Below are positions 50,295-59,467 of a stretch of DNA of 64,000 bases, piece by piece (the first letter of the stretch is position 1; each line of letters opens with the position of its first letter). This DNA is from Kordia antarctica (lineage in GTDB: Bacteria; Bacteroidota; Bacteroidia; Flavobacteriales; Flavobacteriaceae), in NCBI RefSeq assembly GCF_009901525.1, contig NZ_CP019288.1, forward strand, positions 4,431,501-4,495,500. The letters are read 5' to 3'. The notes beneath the pieces were generated by a model. That model saw nothing but the letters and a program-made list of their open reading frames with translations. It did not search any database and was not told the origin of the DNA. The position numbers and the translations under genes are program-made.

Positions 50295-51071
50295 TCAAGT
50301 TAAAATCTTTTCTTCCAACATATAATTCGCCACATCTTTTGCCCAAATTTGATATGCAAATTCTGACGGATGTATGCCATCGCTGAAAAAATCGGCAGTT
50401 GTTGCGTCTAAATTCATACTTTCAATATACTCATTAAATACAATGGGTTTTGAATAGTAATGCACATTGTCAAAATCGTTCACAACTTTTTTGAGTTCTT
50501 TGCTAAAGTGTAACACTAAATTTCCCATCACAAATTTAATCGTATTTGTAAATGCAGGAAACTCTTTAATTGGCGGCATATTGATGAAAAAAATGGGCGT
50601 TTCGGGATATTTTTCACGAAGTGTAGCAATCAATTCTCGAATAGCTCTATTCCATTTTTTAGGAGAATTTAATTTAAAACTATCATTTCCGCCAAGTCCA
50701 ATGACAATGATATCCGCAAACTTTTCATGAATGTTTTGAATGATTTTTTCTTTGACACGTTTTGCTGTATATCCGCTTTTTGCATACACTTTCCATGAAA
50801 TATTTTTGACTAATTTTTCGGATAATGCTTTCGCGAGCGTTCCCGTAAATCCATTTTCATGTGTAGTTGCGCCAACGCCAGCAATCGTGCTTTCGCCAAT
50901 AGTAATTAATTGAAAAGTTTGATTGCTTGAAACGGTGCAAATTCCTTCAATTCCTGTTGCTTCAGGTAATTGCGGAATCGTTTTTTGAATTTTCTTTCCT
51001 TGAAAATATAAAATCGGCAACAACGGAATGGAAACAATCGCGCCAAGCGTATACTTAATATTCATAATCAT
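50295..51071 (-). CDS. SGNH/GDSL hydrolase
   Basis: A 258-residue membrane-anchored esterase-like protein. An N-terminal helix (residues about 5-24) may anchor it. Block I is ITIGESTIAGVGA with catalytic Ser61, block III is IGLGGNDSF, and block V is DGIHPSEFAY with the Asp-His pair. The family cleaves esters of lipids or modified sugars; the substrate is not predictable. Divergent from the photolyase operon. Confidence 0.88.
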   Translation of the reverse strand: MIMNIKYTLGAIVSIPLLPILYFQGKKIQKTIPQLPEATGIEGICTVSSNQTFQLITIGESTIAGVGATTHENGFTGTLAKALSEKLVKNISWKVYAKSGYTAKRVKEKIIQNIHEKFADIIVIGLGGNDSFKLNSPKKWNRAIRELIATLREKYPETPIFFINMPPIKEFPAFTNTIKFVMGNLVLHFSKELKKVVNDFDNVHYYSKPIVFNEYIESMNLDATTADFFSDGIHPSEFAYQIWAKDVANYMLEEKILT

Positions 51072-51134
51072 TTCAAATTAGCGTTCTAAATATACAAATT
51101 TCAACTTTGAAAAACATTTTGTTTAATTATTTAG

Positions 51135-51142
51135 TATATTTG
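51135..51142 (+). promoter_or_regulatory. -7 box of the photolyase operon
   Basis: TATATTTG matches TAnnTTTG and lies 16 bp before the DUF2256 ATG. TTG triplets occur 13 and 25 bp upstream, both outside the ideal 17-23, so the -33 element is uncertain. Confidence 0.4.
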
Positions 51143-51158
51143 TTAAACAAAATAAAAT

Positions 51159-51302
51159 ATGAAGAAAACGCACTTGCCATCAAAATTATGTAAAGTTTGC
51201 CAATTACCTTTTAATTGGCGAAAAAAGTGGGAACGCGTTTGGGACGAAGTTCAATATTGTAGCGAACGCTGTCGCAGAAATAAAAATAAAAAAGATGACT
51301 AA
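51159..51302 (+). CDS. DUF2256 small zinc-ribbon-like protein
   Basis: A 47-residue protein with four Cys in two pairs (CKVC ... YCSERC) and the [15 protein letters not shown] core of DUF2256. It is the first gene of the photolyase operon; its stop (51300-51302) overlaps the cryptochrome start (51295) by 8 nt, so they are coupled. DUF2256 genes frequently accompany photolyases in bacteria. A zinc-binding accessory role is inferred. Confidence 0.85.
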   Translation: MKKTHLPSKLCKVCQLPFNWRKKWERVWDEVQYCSERCRRNKNKKDD

Positions 51303-52593
51303 AACAGGTTTGGTTTGGTTCAGAAATGATTTGCGGATTCACGATCAAATTTCGTTGGTAAAAGCTGCCAAAGAAAATGATTTTGTGATGGCAATTTATT
51401 GTTTTGATCCGCGTCATTTTGAAAAAGATCGGTTTGGATTTGTGAAAACAGAGAAATACCGAGCGCAATTTTTGATTGAATCTGTTGAAAGTTTACAAGT
51501 AGCATTGAACGATTTGAATATTTCGCTTTTTATTCATGTTGGAAAGCCTGAAAATTTAATTCCTGAATTTATAAAATTGCATAAAATTACGTCTGTGTAT
51601 TTACAAAAAGAATGGACTTCGGAAGAAGTTGAAGTTTTTGAAAATGTAAAGTCAAACGTTGAAACGGAAATAAATTTCATTGAAAGTTACGATCAGTTTT
51701 TGTATCATCCAGCAGATATTCCGTATGAAATTGAGAAGATTCCGCAAGTTTTCACAGGATTTCGAAAGAAGTGTGAGAAATACGCAAACATTCGTCCGAT
51801 AGAAACAGTTGCAAAAATGGTAGCAACAAACCGTGTGGCGCATCTCACGAAAGTGCCAACATTGAAAGTATTAGGATTAACCGAATTTGAACAAGACGCA
51901 CGAACCGCTTTTCCCTTTAATGGTGGCGAAAAAGCAAGTTTGCAACGTTTGAAAAATTATACTTGGGAAACCAAAAAGTTATCTTATTATAAGCAAACAC
52001 GAAACGGATTGGTTGGAAAAGATTATAGTTCTAAATTCTCCGCTTGGTTAGCAAATGGAAGTTTATCGCCACGAATGATTTACCACGAAATTCAAAAATA
52101 CGAATCAGAAATTGTAAAGAATCAATCGACCTATTGGATGATTTTTGAATTGATTTGGCGCGACTTTTTTAAATATATTTCTCTAAAACACGAAAATAAT
52201 ATTTTTAAGTTGGAAGGAATTTTGCATAAAACCTACGATTGGAATCGAGATCAAAAATTAATTCAACAATGGATTGATGGCGAAACTGCTGAACCTTTTG
52301 TAAACGCAAATATGTTAGAATTGAAACACACAGGTTGGATGAGCAATCGCGGACGCCAAAATGTAGCTTCGTATTTTGCCAAAACTTTGCAACTAGATTG
52401 GCGAATTGGCGCAGCATATTTTGAATCTTTATTACTCGATTATGACGTTCACAGCAATTACGGAAATTGGTTGTATGTTGCTGGCGTTGGAAACGATCCG
52501 AGGAATAGAACGTTTAATGTGAAGCTTCAGGCAGAACGATATGACGCGAATAAGAAGTTTCAAAACCTTTGGTTACAAACAAGTTTATTTTAG
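51295..52593 (+). CDS. Cryptochrome-DASH/photolyase family protein
   Basis: A 432-residue flavoprotein of the CPD photolyase/cryptochrome family. The N-terminal alpha/beta domain starts [19 protein letters not shown]. The FAD domain contains [17 protein letters not shown]-like [14 protein letters not shown] and [22 protein letters not shown], all characteristic of the DASH branch. It repairs cyclobutane dimers in single-stranded DNA or senses blue light. It follows DUF2256 and precedes the FeS photolyase by 9 bp. Confidence 0.92.
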   Translation: MTKTGLVWFRNDLRIHDQISLVKAAKENDFVMAIYCFDPRHFEKDRFGFVKTEKYRAQFLIESVESLQVALNDLNISLFIHVGKPENLIPEFIKLHKITSVYLQKEWTSEEVEVFENVKSNVETEINFIESYDQFLYHPADIPYEIEKIPQVFTGFRKKCEKYANIRPIETVAKMVATNRVAHLTKVPTLKVLGLTEFEQDARTAFPFNGGEKASLQRLKNYTWETKKLSYYKQTRNGLVGKDYSSKFSAWLANGSLSPRMIYHEIQKYESEIVKNQSTYWMIFELIWRDFFKYISLKHENNIFKLEGILHKTYDWNRDQKLIQQWIDGETAEPFVNANMLELKHTGWMSNRGRQNVASYFAKTLQLDWRIGAAYFESLLLDYDVHSNYGNWLYVAGVGNDPRNRTFNVKLQAERYDANKKFQNLWLQTSLF

Positions 52594-52602
52594 AAAAAAC
52601 AT

Positions 52603-54138
52603 ATGAAAACACTTCGATTTATACTTGGCGATCAACTGAATCATGAACATTCTTGGTATCAAAATACCGATGCGGAAGTTGTGTATTTTATGGCTGAAAT
52701 GAAACAAGAAACGAATTATGTAAAACATCATATTCAAAAAGTGGTGGCGTTTTTTAAAAGTATGCGTTCGTTTTCAGATTGGTTGCAACGTGAAAACCAC
52801 AACGTTGTATATTTTACGTTGGATTCTGAAAAAAATCAACACGATTTGGTAGCCAATTTGAAACTTCTCATTAAAGAACACAACATAGAAAAGTTTGAAT
52901 ATCAGTTGCCTGACGAATATCGTTTGGATGTGCAATTGAAGTCATTTTGTCAAGAAGTTTCTATTGAAACAGAAGTTTATGACACGGAACATTTTTTAAC
53001 GTCACGAACCGATTTTGCAGAATTCTTTGAAGGAAAGAAACAATTTGTAATGGAATATTTTTATCGCGATATGCGAAAGAAATACGATATTATGATGCTT
53101 ACGGAGAAAAATCCGGAAGGAGGAAAGTGGAATTTTGACCAAAGTAATCGTAAGAAGTGGAAAGGATTGCCCGAAATTCCGCCAGAAAAACAACTTAAAA
53201 ATTCGGTTTCAGCTATTTATGAAATGATTCAGAAAGCCGAAATTGAAACGATTGGAAGTATTGATGTTGCTAATTTTCCTTGGACGACAAATAGAGAAGA
53301 TTCTTTAGATTTGTTGGATTATTTTTGTGATGAATTGTTGGTTCATTTTGGCGATTATCAAGATGCAATGCACACAGAAGAACGTTTTTTATTTCACAGT
53401 CGATTGTCATTTGCGATGAATTCAAAAATGTTACATCCGAAAGAAGTAATAGAAACTGTAATTTCCTATTGGCGAGCAAATAAAGAAACAATTGATATTT
53501 CGCAAGTAGAAGGTTTTGTTCGACAAATTTTGGGTTGGCGAGAATATATGCGCGGAATGTATTGGAAACAAATGCCAAATTATAGAACTTTGAATGCCTT
53601 AAATAATACAAATTCGCTTCCAGATTTTTATTGGACAGGAAATACGAAGATGAATTGTTTGAAACACGCAATTACGCAAAGTTTGGAAAACGCGTATGCG
53701 CATCATATTCAACGTTTGATGATTACAGGAAATTTTGCGTTGCTGACACAAATGCATCCTGACGCGGTTGACGAATGGTATTTAGGTATTTATATTGACG
53801 CGATAGAATGGGTTGAAATTACCAATACACGCGGCATGAGTCAGTTTGCAGATGGCGGATTGGTTGCGACAAAACCGTATGTTTCTAGCGGAAGCTATAT
53901 TAATAAAATGAGCAATTACTGCAAAGGTTGCGCCTATAAAGTGTCTAAAAAAACGGAGGAAAATGCATGTCCATTCAATTCGTTATATTGGAATTTTTTA
54001 GACGAGAAAAGAGAATATTTGAAAGATAATCAACGCATGACAATGATGTTTAGTTTGTTAGATAAAATGGACAAAACAAAGTTAGAAGCGTTAAAAAATA
54101 GAGCACAAGCAATCATCGCGAATCCTGATGATTATTAA
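52603..54138 (+). CDS. FeS-type photolyase-related protein, (6-4) photolyase-like (PhrB)
   Basis: A 511-residue deoxyribodipyrimidine photolyase-related protein. The start MKTLRFILGDQLNHEHSWY is typical of the group. GFVRQILGWREYMRGMYW lies in the FAD domain. Four cysteines that would hold the 4Fe-4S cluster are present: one in MNCLKH and three in YCKGC...ACPFNSLYW. The family repairs (6-4) photoproducts. It overlaps neither neighbour but sits 9-12 bp from each. Confidence 0.9.
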   Translation: MKTLRFILGDQLNHEHSWYQNTDAEVVYFMAEMKQETNYVKHHIQKVVAFFKSMRSFSDWLQRENHNVVYFTLDSEKNQHDLVANLKLLIKEHNIEKFEYQLPDEYRLDVQLKSFCQEVSIETEVYDTEHFLTSRTDFAEFFEGKKQFVMEYFYRDMRKKYDIMMLTEKNPEGGKWNFDQSNRKKWKGLPEIPPEKQLKNSVSAIYEMIQKAEIETIGSIDVANFPWTTNREDSLDLLDYFCDELLVHFGDYQDAMHTEERFLFHSRLSFAMNSKMLHPKEVIETVISYWRANKETIDISQVEGFVRQILGWREYMRGMYWKQMPNYRTLNALNNTNSLPDFYWTGNTKMNCLKHAITQSLENAYAHHIQRLMITGNFALLTQMHPDAVDEWYLGIYIDAIEWVEITNTRGMSQFADGGLVATKPYVSSGSYINKMSNYCKGCAYKVSKKTEENACPFNSLYWNFLDEKREYLKDNQRMTMMFSLLDKMDKTKLEALKNRAQAIIANPDDY

Positions 54139-54150
54139 AAGAAAAAGAAC

Positions 54151-54561
54151 ATGCAAGAAGAAGATAAAAAGCCAGATAATGTAGTTTTTGACGAAGAAAC
54201 GCAAAAATATGATGCGGCGTTAAAACCATATGCAACAGGCGTTGGTGCGCCTGTAATTACCACACCAGATACAGTCACGTGGAAAAATGTCAATATTGAT
54301 AAAGTAAATAAGCAAGTAAAGGCGAAGTACGAGGAACTCAAAGCTGAGTACGATGCGTTGATGGAAAAGTTTGAGTATAATAACTTGATTTACAGCGCGA
54401 AGTTTAATTTTGAGCCAATTGTTGGTGAGATTTATCATTTGTATCGTGATAAAAAGCAACAATCATTTTTGTCTATTATTGCACCAAATCAATGTCGTTT
54501 TGATTATGTACAAAGCTTTCGCTTGAATGCGGATAAGATGTGGGAAGTTATAGGTGATTAA
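54151..54561 (+). CDS. DUF2452 protein
   Basis: A 136-residue protein with WKNVNIDKVNKQVKAKYEELKAEYDAL (helical) and IYSAKFNFEPIVGEIYHLYRD followed by LSIIAPNQC, the conserved parts of DUF2452. It ends the photolyase operon. Function is unknown; co-location with photolyases is common in Bacteroidota. Confidence 0.85.
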   Translation: MQEEDKKPDNVVFDEETQKYDAALKPYATGVGAPVITTPDTVTWKNVNIDKVNKQVKAKYEELKAEYDALMEKFEYNNLIYSAKFNFEPIVGEIYHLYRDKKQQSFLSIIAPNQCRFDYVQSFRLNADKMWEVIGD

Positions 54562-54581
54562 ATAATTAAATGATTTAAAAA

Positions 54582-55631
54582 TTAAAGTATTGAAAGATTG
54601 GCTTTTGTTTCTTTTTGAAGATTCAAAGCGGTATCAACATACGTTTTAAAAGCTACATCTTTGTCAACATGAAGTGCCAATTTTGTGAACTGTTTTTTAA
54701 TACCGAATAGTCCGTGAAGTGTTTGTTCGTTGTGAATTTCTATTAGAATATTGTGACTTTCCATTTCGCCCAATAAGGAAAACCGCATACTATTATCTTC
54801 TTCTGTGAATGATTTTTTATAAAGTTTTATTTCTTTGATTTCACTTAGCGGAATTTCGGCTTCATGCATAATTCCGTAACGTAAAAGCAAGGTGTCTTTT
54901 GTAACTTCAATTGGTCGTTTTGTCATCGATCTTACAAATCCAAATATTTGAAAACCTGAATAGATACTTAAAATTGTCAAAATCCACGCAACGATAGGAT
55001 TCCACATTGCCAGCAAAAAGTGAATTGGTACAGTTTCAATCGCGATAAGCATAATGAACATATAAAACAATGTGATTGAGCCACTTTCTTTGTGATAGCT
55101 AAATTCGTTTTCGGCTAATTTTCTACGTTTCCAATTGAAAAATCCATAGTAAAAAACCGCAATTTCAGTAGCAAAAGGAATTACAATTGGTTTCGGAAGT
55201 ATTTCTGCACATGTTTTTTTTAAGGTAGTGAAAAAATCCAGCGTACTGTTTTCTTGTGATTTATGAAAAAGGATTGCTTTTCGCATTTTTACAATGACAA
55301 AAGTGACAACACTAATTTCTATGATTGGAAGAAACCACGTTTTAAAAAAGTTGAGGTATTGATGATTTGTTTCTGGCAATACAAAGATTCCAATGAGCAA
55401 ACCAACAATCATCATTGGGACAATTGTTGTTTTGGGAATGGTAGTTTTTCGAATTAATAAGAAGTAAATAATCGGAATTGTGACTAATAAATCGAGCGAA
55501 ATCCCTAAAGTTAAAATATCGGTATTTGCTTGAAAGTACGGTGATTTTACATAAATAATAAGAATGGAAAATAATAAGGCAGGAATTCCAAATCGTACGA
55601 AGTTTCGGTTGAATAGCTGTGTAATGTTCAT
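54582..55631 (-). CDS. Integral membrane protein of unknown function
   Basis: A 349-residue protein with about seven hydrophobic segments in residues 10-240. The C-terminal 100 residues form a soluble beta-rich domain (VTKDTLLLRYGIMHEAEIPLSEIKEIKLYKKSF) that resembles bacterial PH domains. I do not recognise the family. It is convergent with the photolyase operon, with only 20 bp between the stops. Confidence 0.65.
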   Translation of the reverse strand: MNITQLFNRNFVRFGIPALLFSILIIYVKSPYFQANTDILTLGISLDLLVTIPIIYFLLIRKTTIPKTTIVPMMIVGLLIGIFVLPETNHQYLNFFKTWFLPIIEISVVTFVIVKMRKAILFHKSQENSTLDFFTTLKKTCAEILPKPIVIPFATEIAVFYYGFFNWKRRKLAENEFSYHKESGSITLFYMFIMLIAIETVPIHFLLAMWNPIVAWILTILSIYSGFQIFGFVRSMTKRPIEVTKDTLLLRYGIMHEAEIPLSEIKEIKLYKKSFTEEDNSMRFSLLGEMESHNILIEIHNEQTLHGLFGIKKQFTKLALHVDKDVAFKTYVDTALNLQKETKANLSIL

Positions 55632-55760
55632 ACGTTTCTTTTTTGCTTTGGTACTAAAAGTTAGTGCATAAAATTATGCATACGTTACAAAAAAAAGCTA
55701 GTATTATTTTTATGTGATACTCATATTTGCAATTAACTCGTCTGAGCGAAATTTTATGTA

Positions 55761-57074
55761 TTAAAATCCAAAATTTGCCAATCTAGGATCGTCTACTTCA
55801 AAATCGTACGCTCTCCAAAAACCTGCGCCATCGCCGCCATTGTATTTCCAAACAATTTCTTTTTCAGGAGTGATTTCCCAAAAACCAAAATCACCTTCAC
55901 AGATTAATGTGTTTCCATTGGATAAACGTTCAGCACCAGATATTTTATTAGAGAATATATCTGTGTTTTCATACGACCAAACTAAATTTGGTTCATTGTC
56001 AACATCTGGCGTAAGCGTAAAAGTTGCGGGCATTTCAAGTTCTAATACTTTGGAAAAACCTGCGCTTAATCCGTTTACGTACAATAGAATGTTTCCTTCT
56101 CCTGGAACGCCATTTTCTAATAAATTTGGATAGTGATTGCGATCACTTCGCACTTCTCCAACGGTATTGTCATATGCTAATGGATTTCCAAATCGGTATA
56201 ATAAATCGCCACCTTTTCCGTAATTTCCGCCAGTACTTGTGGTAGCTTCTGCGGTAGTTGTGCTGTGATCTATAACCCAAACTTCACTAAAAAAGTTGAC
56301 ACTTAAATAAATGACATCTTTGGTTTCATCATAATCAAAACCATTTGCGTGCATGATATCGCCGTTACTTGCTGGATTGTAATTGATGTGTATTTTGTGT
56401 GGATTTTGACTTACAACACCATAATTTAAAAGTGCTGGATCTTCATCTTGAACGATGTGTTCCCAACTTCTCCATTCCCAAACAATTGAGTTTGTGGTAG
56501 GATTGATTTCCATGATTTTTTCTGTATAAATATTGCCACTATTTATAGAACCATGTGGTTCTTGGATGGTTTCGCTAATACGTTCCCAAACTAATAATAA
56601 TACATTTCCATTTGGCAACATTTCTACATCATGATGCAAAACAAAATCATCAGAACTTAAAAAATACTCCCAATCTACCGAACCATCTGAGTTTAAGATT
56701 TTCACTTTTCCGCCATGACCACCAAATATAATTGTAGCAGCAGGATCTTTAAAAATTCCTAGCATTTTTCCGTTGGGCAAAATCTCTAAGTCATTCCCTA
56801 AACGATCATCAAATGTAAATTCATGTACTTTCTGACCAGTTTTGTCAAGTAAAAAAGCCGAATCAGAACCGTTTACAACAGCAAGTGTGAGATTGTTATG
56901 AATTTTGTCCGCTACGTATATTTCTACTTCATTAGTCAGTGAAACTGGATTAGGATCAGGAGTTGGATTTGGATCGGAAGCAACTGGCGTTATCGTATTG
57001 TCATCGTCAGAACAGCTAACAAATGCAAACAGAAGTGCGAATGCAATATATTTTATGGTTGGTGTAATTTTCAT
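55761..57074 (-). CDS. Arylsulfotransferase-like lipoprotein
   Basis: A 437-residue lipoprotein (lipobox FVSCSDDD, Cys21) with a Pro/Asp/Asn-rich linker (residues about 30-45). The rest is a beta-propeller of the ASST type: LPNGKMLGIF, HHDVEMLPNGNVLLLVWER, WEWRSWEHI, ANGFDYDETKDVIYLSVN and SGAERLSNGNTLICEG mark successive blades. Known relatives transfer sulfate between phenols. Whether this one is active or only a binding propeller is open. It stands alone. Confidence 0.82.
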   Translation of the reverse strand: MKITPTIKYIAFALLFAFVSCSDDDNTITPVASDPNPTPDPNPVSLTNEVEIYVADKIHNNLTLAVVNGSDSAFLLDKTGQKVHEFTFDDRLGNDLEILPNGKMLGIFKDPAATIIFGGHGGKVKILNSDGSVDWEYFLSSDDFVLHHDVEMLPNGNVLLLVWERISETIQEPHGSINSGNIYTEKIMEINPTTNSIVWEWRSWEHIVQDEDPALLNYGVVSQNPHKIHINYNPASNGDIMHANGFDYDETKDVIYLSVNFFSEVWVIDHSTTTAEATTSTGGNYGKGGDLLYRFGNPLAYDNTVGEVRSDRNHYPNLLENGVPGEGNILLYVNGLSAGFSKVLELEMPATFTLTPDVDNEPNLVWSYENTDIFSNKISGAERLSNGNTLICEGDFGFWEITPEKEIVWKYNGGDGAGFWRAYDFEVDDPRLANFGF

Positions 57075-57162
57075 TATCAGTCTTAATTAGATTTTATAAA
57101 AGTATGGAATTATACAATAAATTACATAGTAAACTAATGTGGTTTTTATTTTTTAACTAATT

Positions 57163-57320
57163 TATACCAAGTAAACTTTAAAATGACAGTTTAAAATCGT
57201 TTCTATTTCCTTTATGTTTCAACATAAAACAGAACCGTAGCTATGGCTATGCTTTCTATATCACATAAAGCAACTATAATTCAATTTTTTATCAATCATT
57301 TTAAAATCCATTTGGTATTA
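57163..57320. mobile_element. MITE-like hairpin element of about 158 bp
   Basis: The left end TATACCAAGTAAACTTTA plus AAATGA (57163-57186) and the right end (57296-57320) are imperfect inverted repeats; both read TACCAA then TTTAAAATGA. Inside, CTTTATGT faces ACATAAAG and TAGC/GCTA arms surround TATG, so the element can fold from end to end. No frame. No copy of full length elsewhere in the window, but a short unit with similar ends lies at 13066-13117. Confidence 0.55.
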
Positions 57321-57564
57321 CTTTTTAAATACGCCTATTTTTCAATTGATTACTATTTTTTATTGTCCAAAGTGGCTTGCGAATACTTTATATAGAACTC
57401 TGATTAATTTTCATAACTATTGTACATTTTATAACGTAGAATAATTATTTTAGCTATCTAATTTTAGTATTAACCAATACCGAGTACTGTTACTGCGTGT
57501 ATTTTTTAAATTTTCACTATTGCTTCTACACCTTATTAAAGGATTTTTTTATAGATCAACAAAT

Positions 57565-58266
57565 ATGCATCGTTTTGTGTTGTTTGCGGATGCGTTTACT
57601 GAAAAGCAGCGCGCTATTATTGTAAAAGAAATATCATTTTATAGTAAATTGACGCCAAAAGAGCAACGTGTTTTTGAACATAGAGTTTTACGATTTATTC
57701 GCTATCATACATTTGTTGGGCGTGAAAATTTGTTTGTTACAGAACGAATGCAATTGTTGATTTCTGCAACAGCAATTATGCTTACGTTTGGTTTTAGCAG
57801 GTATTTATTGTCGAAGTTTGAAACGATTTTGGTATATCCGGAGCATTATTTTTCTAATGTTACAAAGCAATTTCATAAAGGAGAAGCAAATCCAACCTAT
57901 AAAACTATTGTATTTTCTTGGGAAGATTTTGAAGAAGGAATTAAAATTGAAGATGATAATCTAAATTTAGGAATTCATGAACTTACACATGCATTGCACT
58001 TTAGTTTTTTGACAGAAGATAGTTATCATGCATCACATTTTTTAAAACATTATAAACTACTATTACTTTCATTGCGAAAAAAAGAGGCGCAAAAACGTTT
58101 GATTGAAATGAAATATTTGCGTGAGTATGCGTTTGAAAATCAGTACGAGTTTTTATCAGTTTTGATTGAACATTTCTTTGAAACACCAGATGAATTCAGA
58201 TCAAAATTACCTAACATTTATAATCGTGTGAAACTCATGCTAAACATGAAGGTTGAAGGTTTTTAA
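57565..58266 (+). CDS. Zinc-dependent peptidase, MtfA-like
   Basis: A 233-residue cytoplasmic metallopeptidase-like protein. The active site GIHELTHALHF (His138, Glu139, His142) is the HExxH motif, and QYEFLSVLIEHFFETPDEF gives the third metal ligand region of the MtfA family. The ATG at 57565 was chosen; an open frame reaches a TTG at 57520. MtfA in Escherichia coli acts on Mlc; that partner is not expected here. It is convergent with the LytS-like kinase, overlapping by 4 nt at the stops. Confidence 0.8.
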   Translation: MHRFVLFADAFTEKQRAIIVKEISFYSKLTPKEQRVFEHRVLRFIRYHTFVGRENLFVTERMQLLISATAIMLTFGFSRYLLSKFETILVYPEHYFSNVTKQFHKGEANPTYKTIVFSWEDFEEGIKIEDDNLNLGIHELTHALHFSFLTEDSYHASHFLKHYKLLLLSLRKKEAQKRLIEMKYLREYAFENQYEFLSVLIEHFFETPDEFRSKLPNIYNRVKLMLNMKVEGF

Positions 58267-58919
58267 ATTTGAATAAGCGGAACTCTAAGACAACTTCGTG
58301 TACCTAAAGCCATTCCTGTGTCATTTCGTAGCGTTCGCACGTGCAGAAGCTTCTTTTCGCATTGATTGCCATTGATAATTTTTAAGCGTTCATTTATATT
58401 TTCTAGTGAGATTCCAGAAGATTCATTCAATTCACTTTTTGTTTTTGTAATTCCGTCGCCATTGTCAGTTATACAAACATAAAGCATCTCCTTTTCTAAC
58501 GTAATTGAAATCGTTAATTCGCCTTTTCCTGTTCGTTTTTTACCTTTCAAACCATGTAAAATTGCATTTTCAATTAATGGTTGAAAAATTAATGGAGGCA
58601 CTTTCGTGTACTGCAAATCGTCTTTTAGTGCTTCATCAATCTTGATAGTATATTTGAAACCTTTATCAAAAAGGTCTTTTTGCAATTCGATATATAATCG
58701 TGAAATTTCAATTTCATCTAGCAAATCAATCATTTTACATTTGGTAGATTTTTGAACTAATCCGTACAAACGTGAAAGTCTATTGAGCCAGTTTATAGAC
58801 TGATTCACATTTCCCTTGGTAATAGAGTTACAAATACTTTGAATCGCATTATTTATAAAATGCGGATTCATTTGAGAATTTAAAAGATCATATCTTAACG
58901 ATAATTCATTTGATGACAT
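58263..58919 (-). CDS. LytS/YehU-type sensor histidine kinase without membrane domain
   Basis: A 218-residue kinase. The phospho-acceptor is His20 in LLNSQMNPHFINN, and the ATPase domain has PLIFQPLIENAILHG, ITDNGDG and GISLENINERL. The ATG at 58919 was chosen; a longer frame needs a TTG at 59018. Relatives carry several membrane helices before the kinase core; here they are missing, and no LytTR response regulator is adjacent. It may sense a cytoplasmic signal or be a truncated copy. Confidence 0.7.
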   Translation of the reverse strand: MSSNELSLRYDLLNSQMNPHFINNAIQSICNSITKGNVNQSINWLNRLSRLYGLVQKSTKCKMIDLLDEIEISRLYIELQKDLFDKGFKYTIKIDEALKDDLQYTKVPPLIFQPLIENAILHGLKGKKRTGKGELTISITLEKEMLYVCITDNGDGITKTKSELNESSGISLENINERLKIINGNQCEKKLLHVRTLRNDTGMALGTRSCLRVPLIQI

Positions 58920-59033
58920 GTGCAATACATTTTTTAGTTTATAATTTGTTGTGCGGATTATTAGGGACGACCACAAATTGGTATAGGTAAATGTAACATC
59001 GTTACAGAAGATAATCAAACAGTTGTAGTGCGT

Positions 59034-59066
59034 TTTCCGTGAATTGGTATTCTACATTCACGGAAA
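59034..59066. promoter_or_regulatory. Perfect 11-bp inverted repeat upstream of the kinase
   Basis: TTTCCGTGAAT (59034-59044) and ATTCACGGAAA (59056-59066) are exact reverse complements with an 11-bp gap, 16 bp beyond the upstream TTG of the kinase frame. It could be an operator for two half-sites one turn apart, or an mRNA hairpin. Confidence 0.5.
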
Positions 59067-59161
59067 GTAGAAATATAGTTTTGAGTGTAAGTGGTTGTTT
59101 TTTAACGATTTAATGTCATTTTTGTGATTTTTATGAAAAAACTAAAAAGTAGCTAAACTTG

Positions 59162-59208
59162 TAGTGTAAATTCATGAATTCGTACTTGAAATTCATGAAT
59201 TTACACTA
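59162..59208. repeat. Perfect 19-bp inverted repeat in the 59.0-59.5 kb gap
   Basis: TAGTGTAAATTCATGAATT (59162-59180) and its exact reverse complement (59190-59208) flank a 9-nt loop; each arm contains the palindrome ATTCATGAAT. Between it and 59243 lie two direct copies of AAAAAGGTAGT. The rest of 59067-59467 holds no supported gene. Confidence 0.7.
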
Positions 59209-59467
59209 TAATTTTTGCTGAAAAAGGTAGTAAAAAGGTAGTAAAAAGCGTAATAAATGACGTTGAAGACAGATTCTTTTGAAAAAACAGCAGTAAATTA
59301 TATATTCGTTTGACTAAGTATTTTAAAGGATTTAAGCTTTTAATTACAATTTCCGGATCACTTTTTTGAGATAAATAAGGAGTTTTCTCCTTAAAATTCT
59401 TAACATTTTTTGTTTTTTTATGTAGATGAAAAATTGTAGTTTTAAGCTATTGAAATAAAGATTTTTT

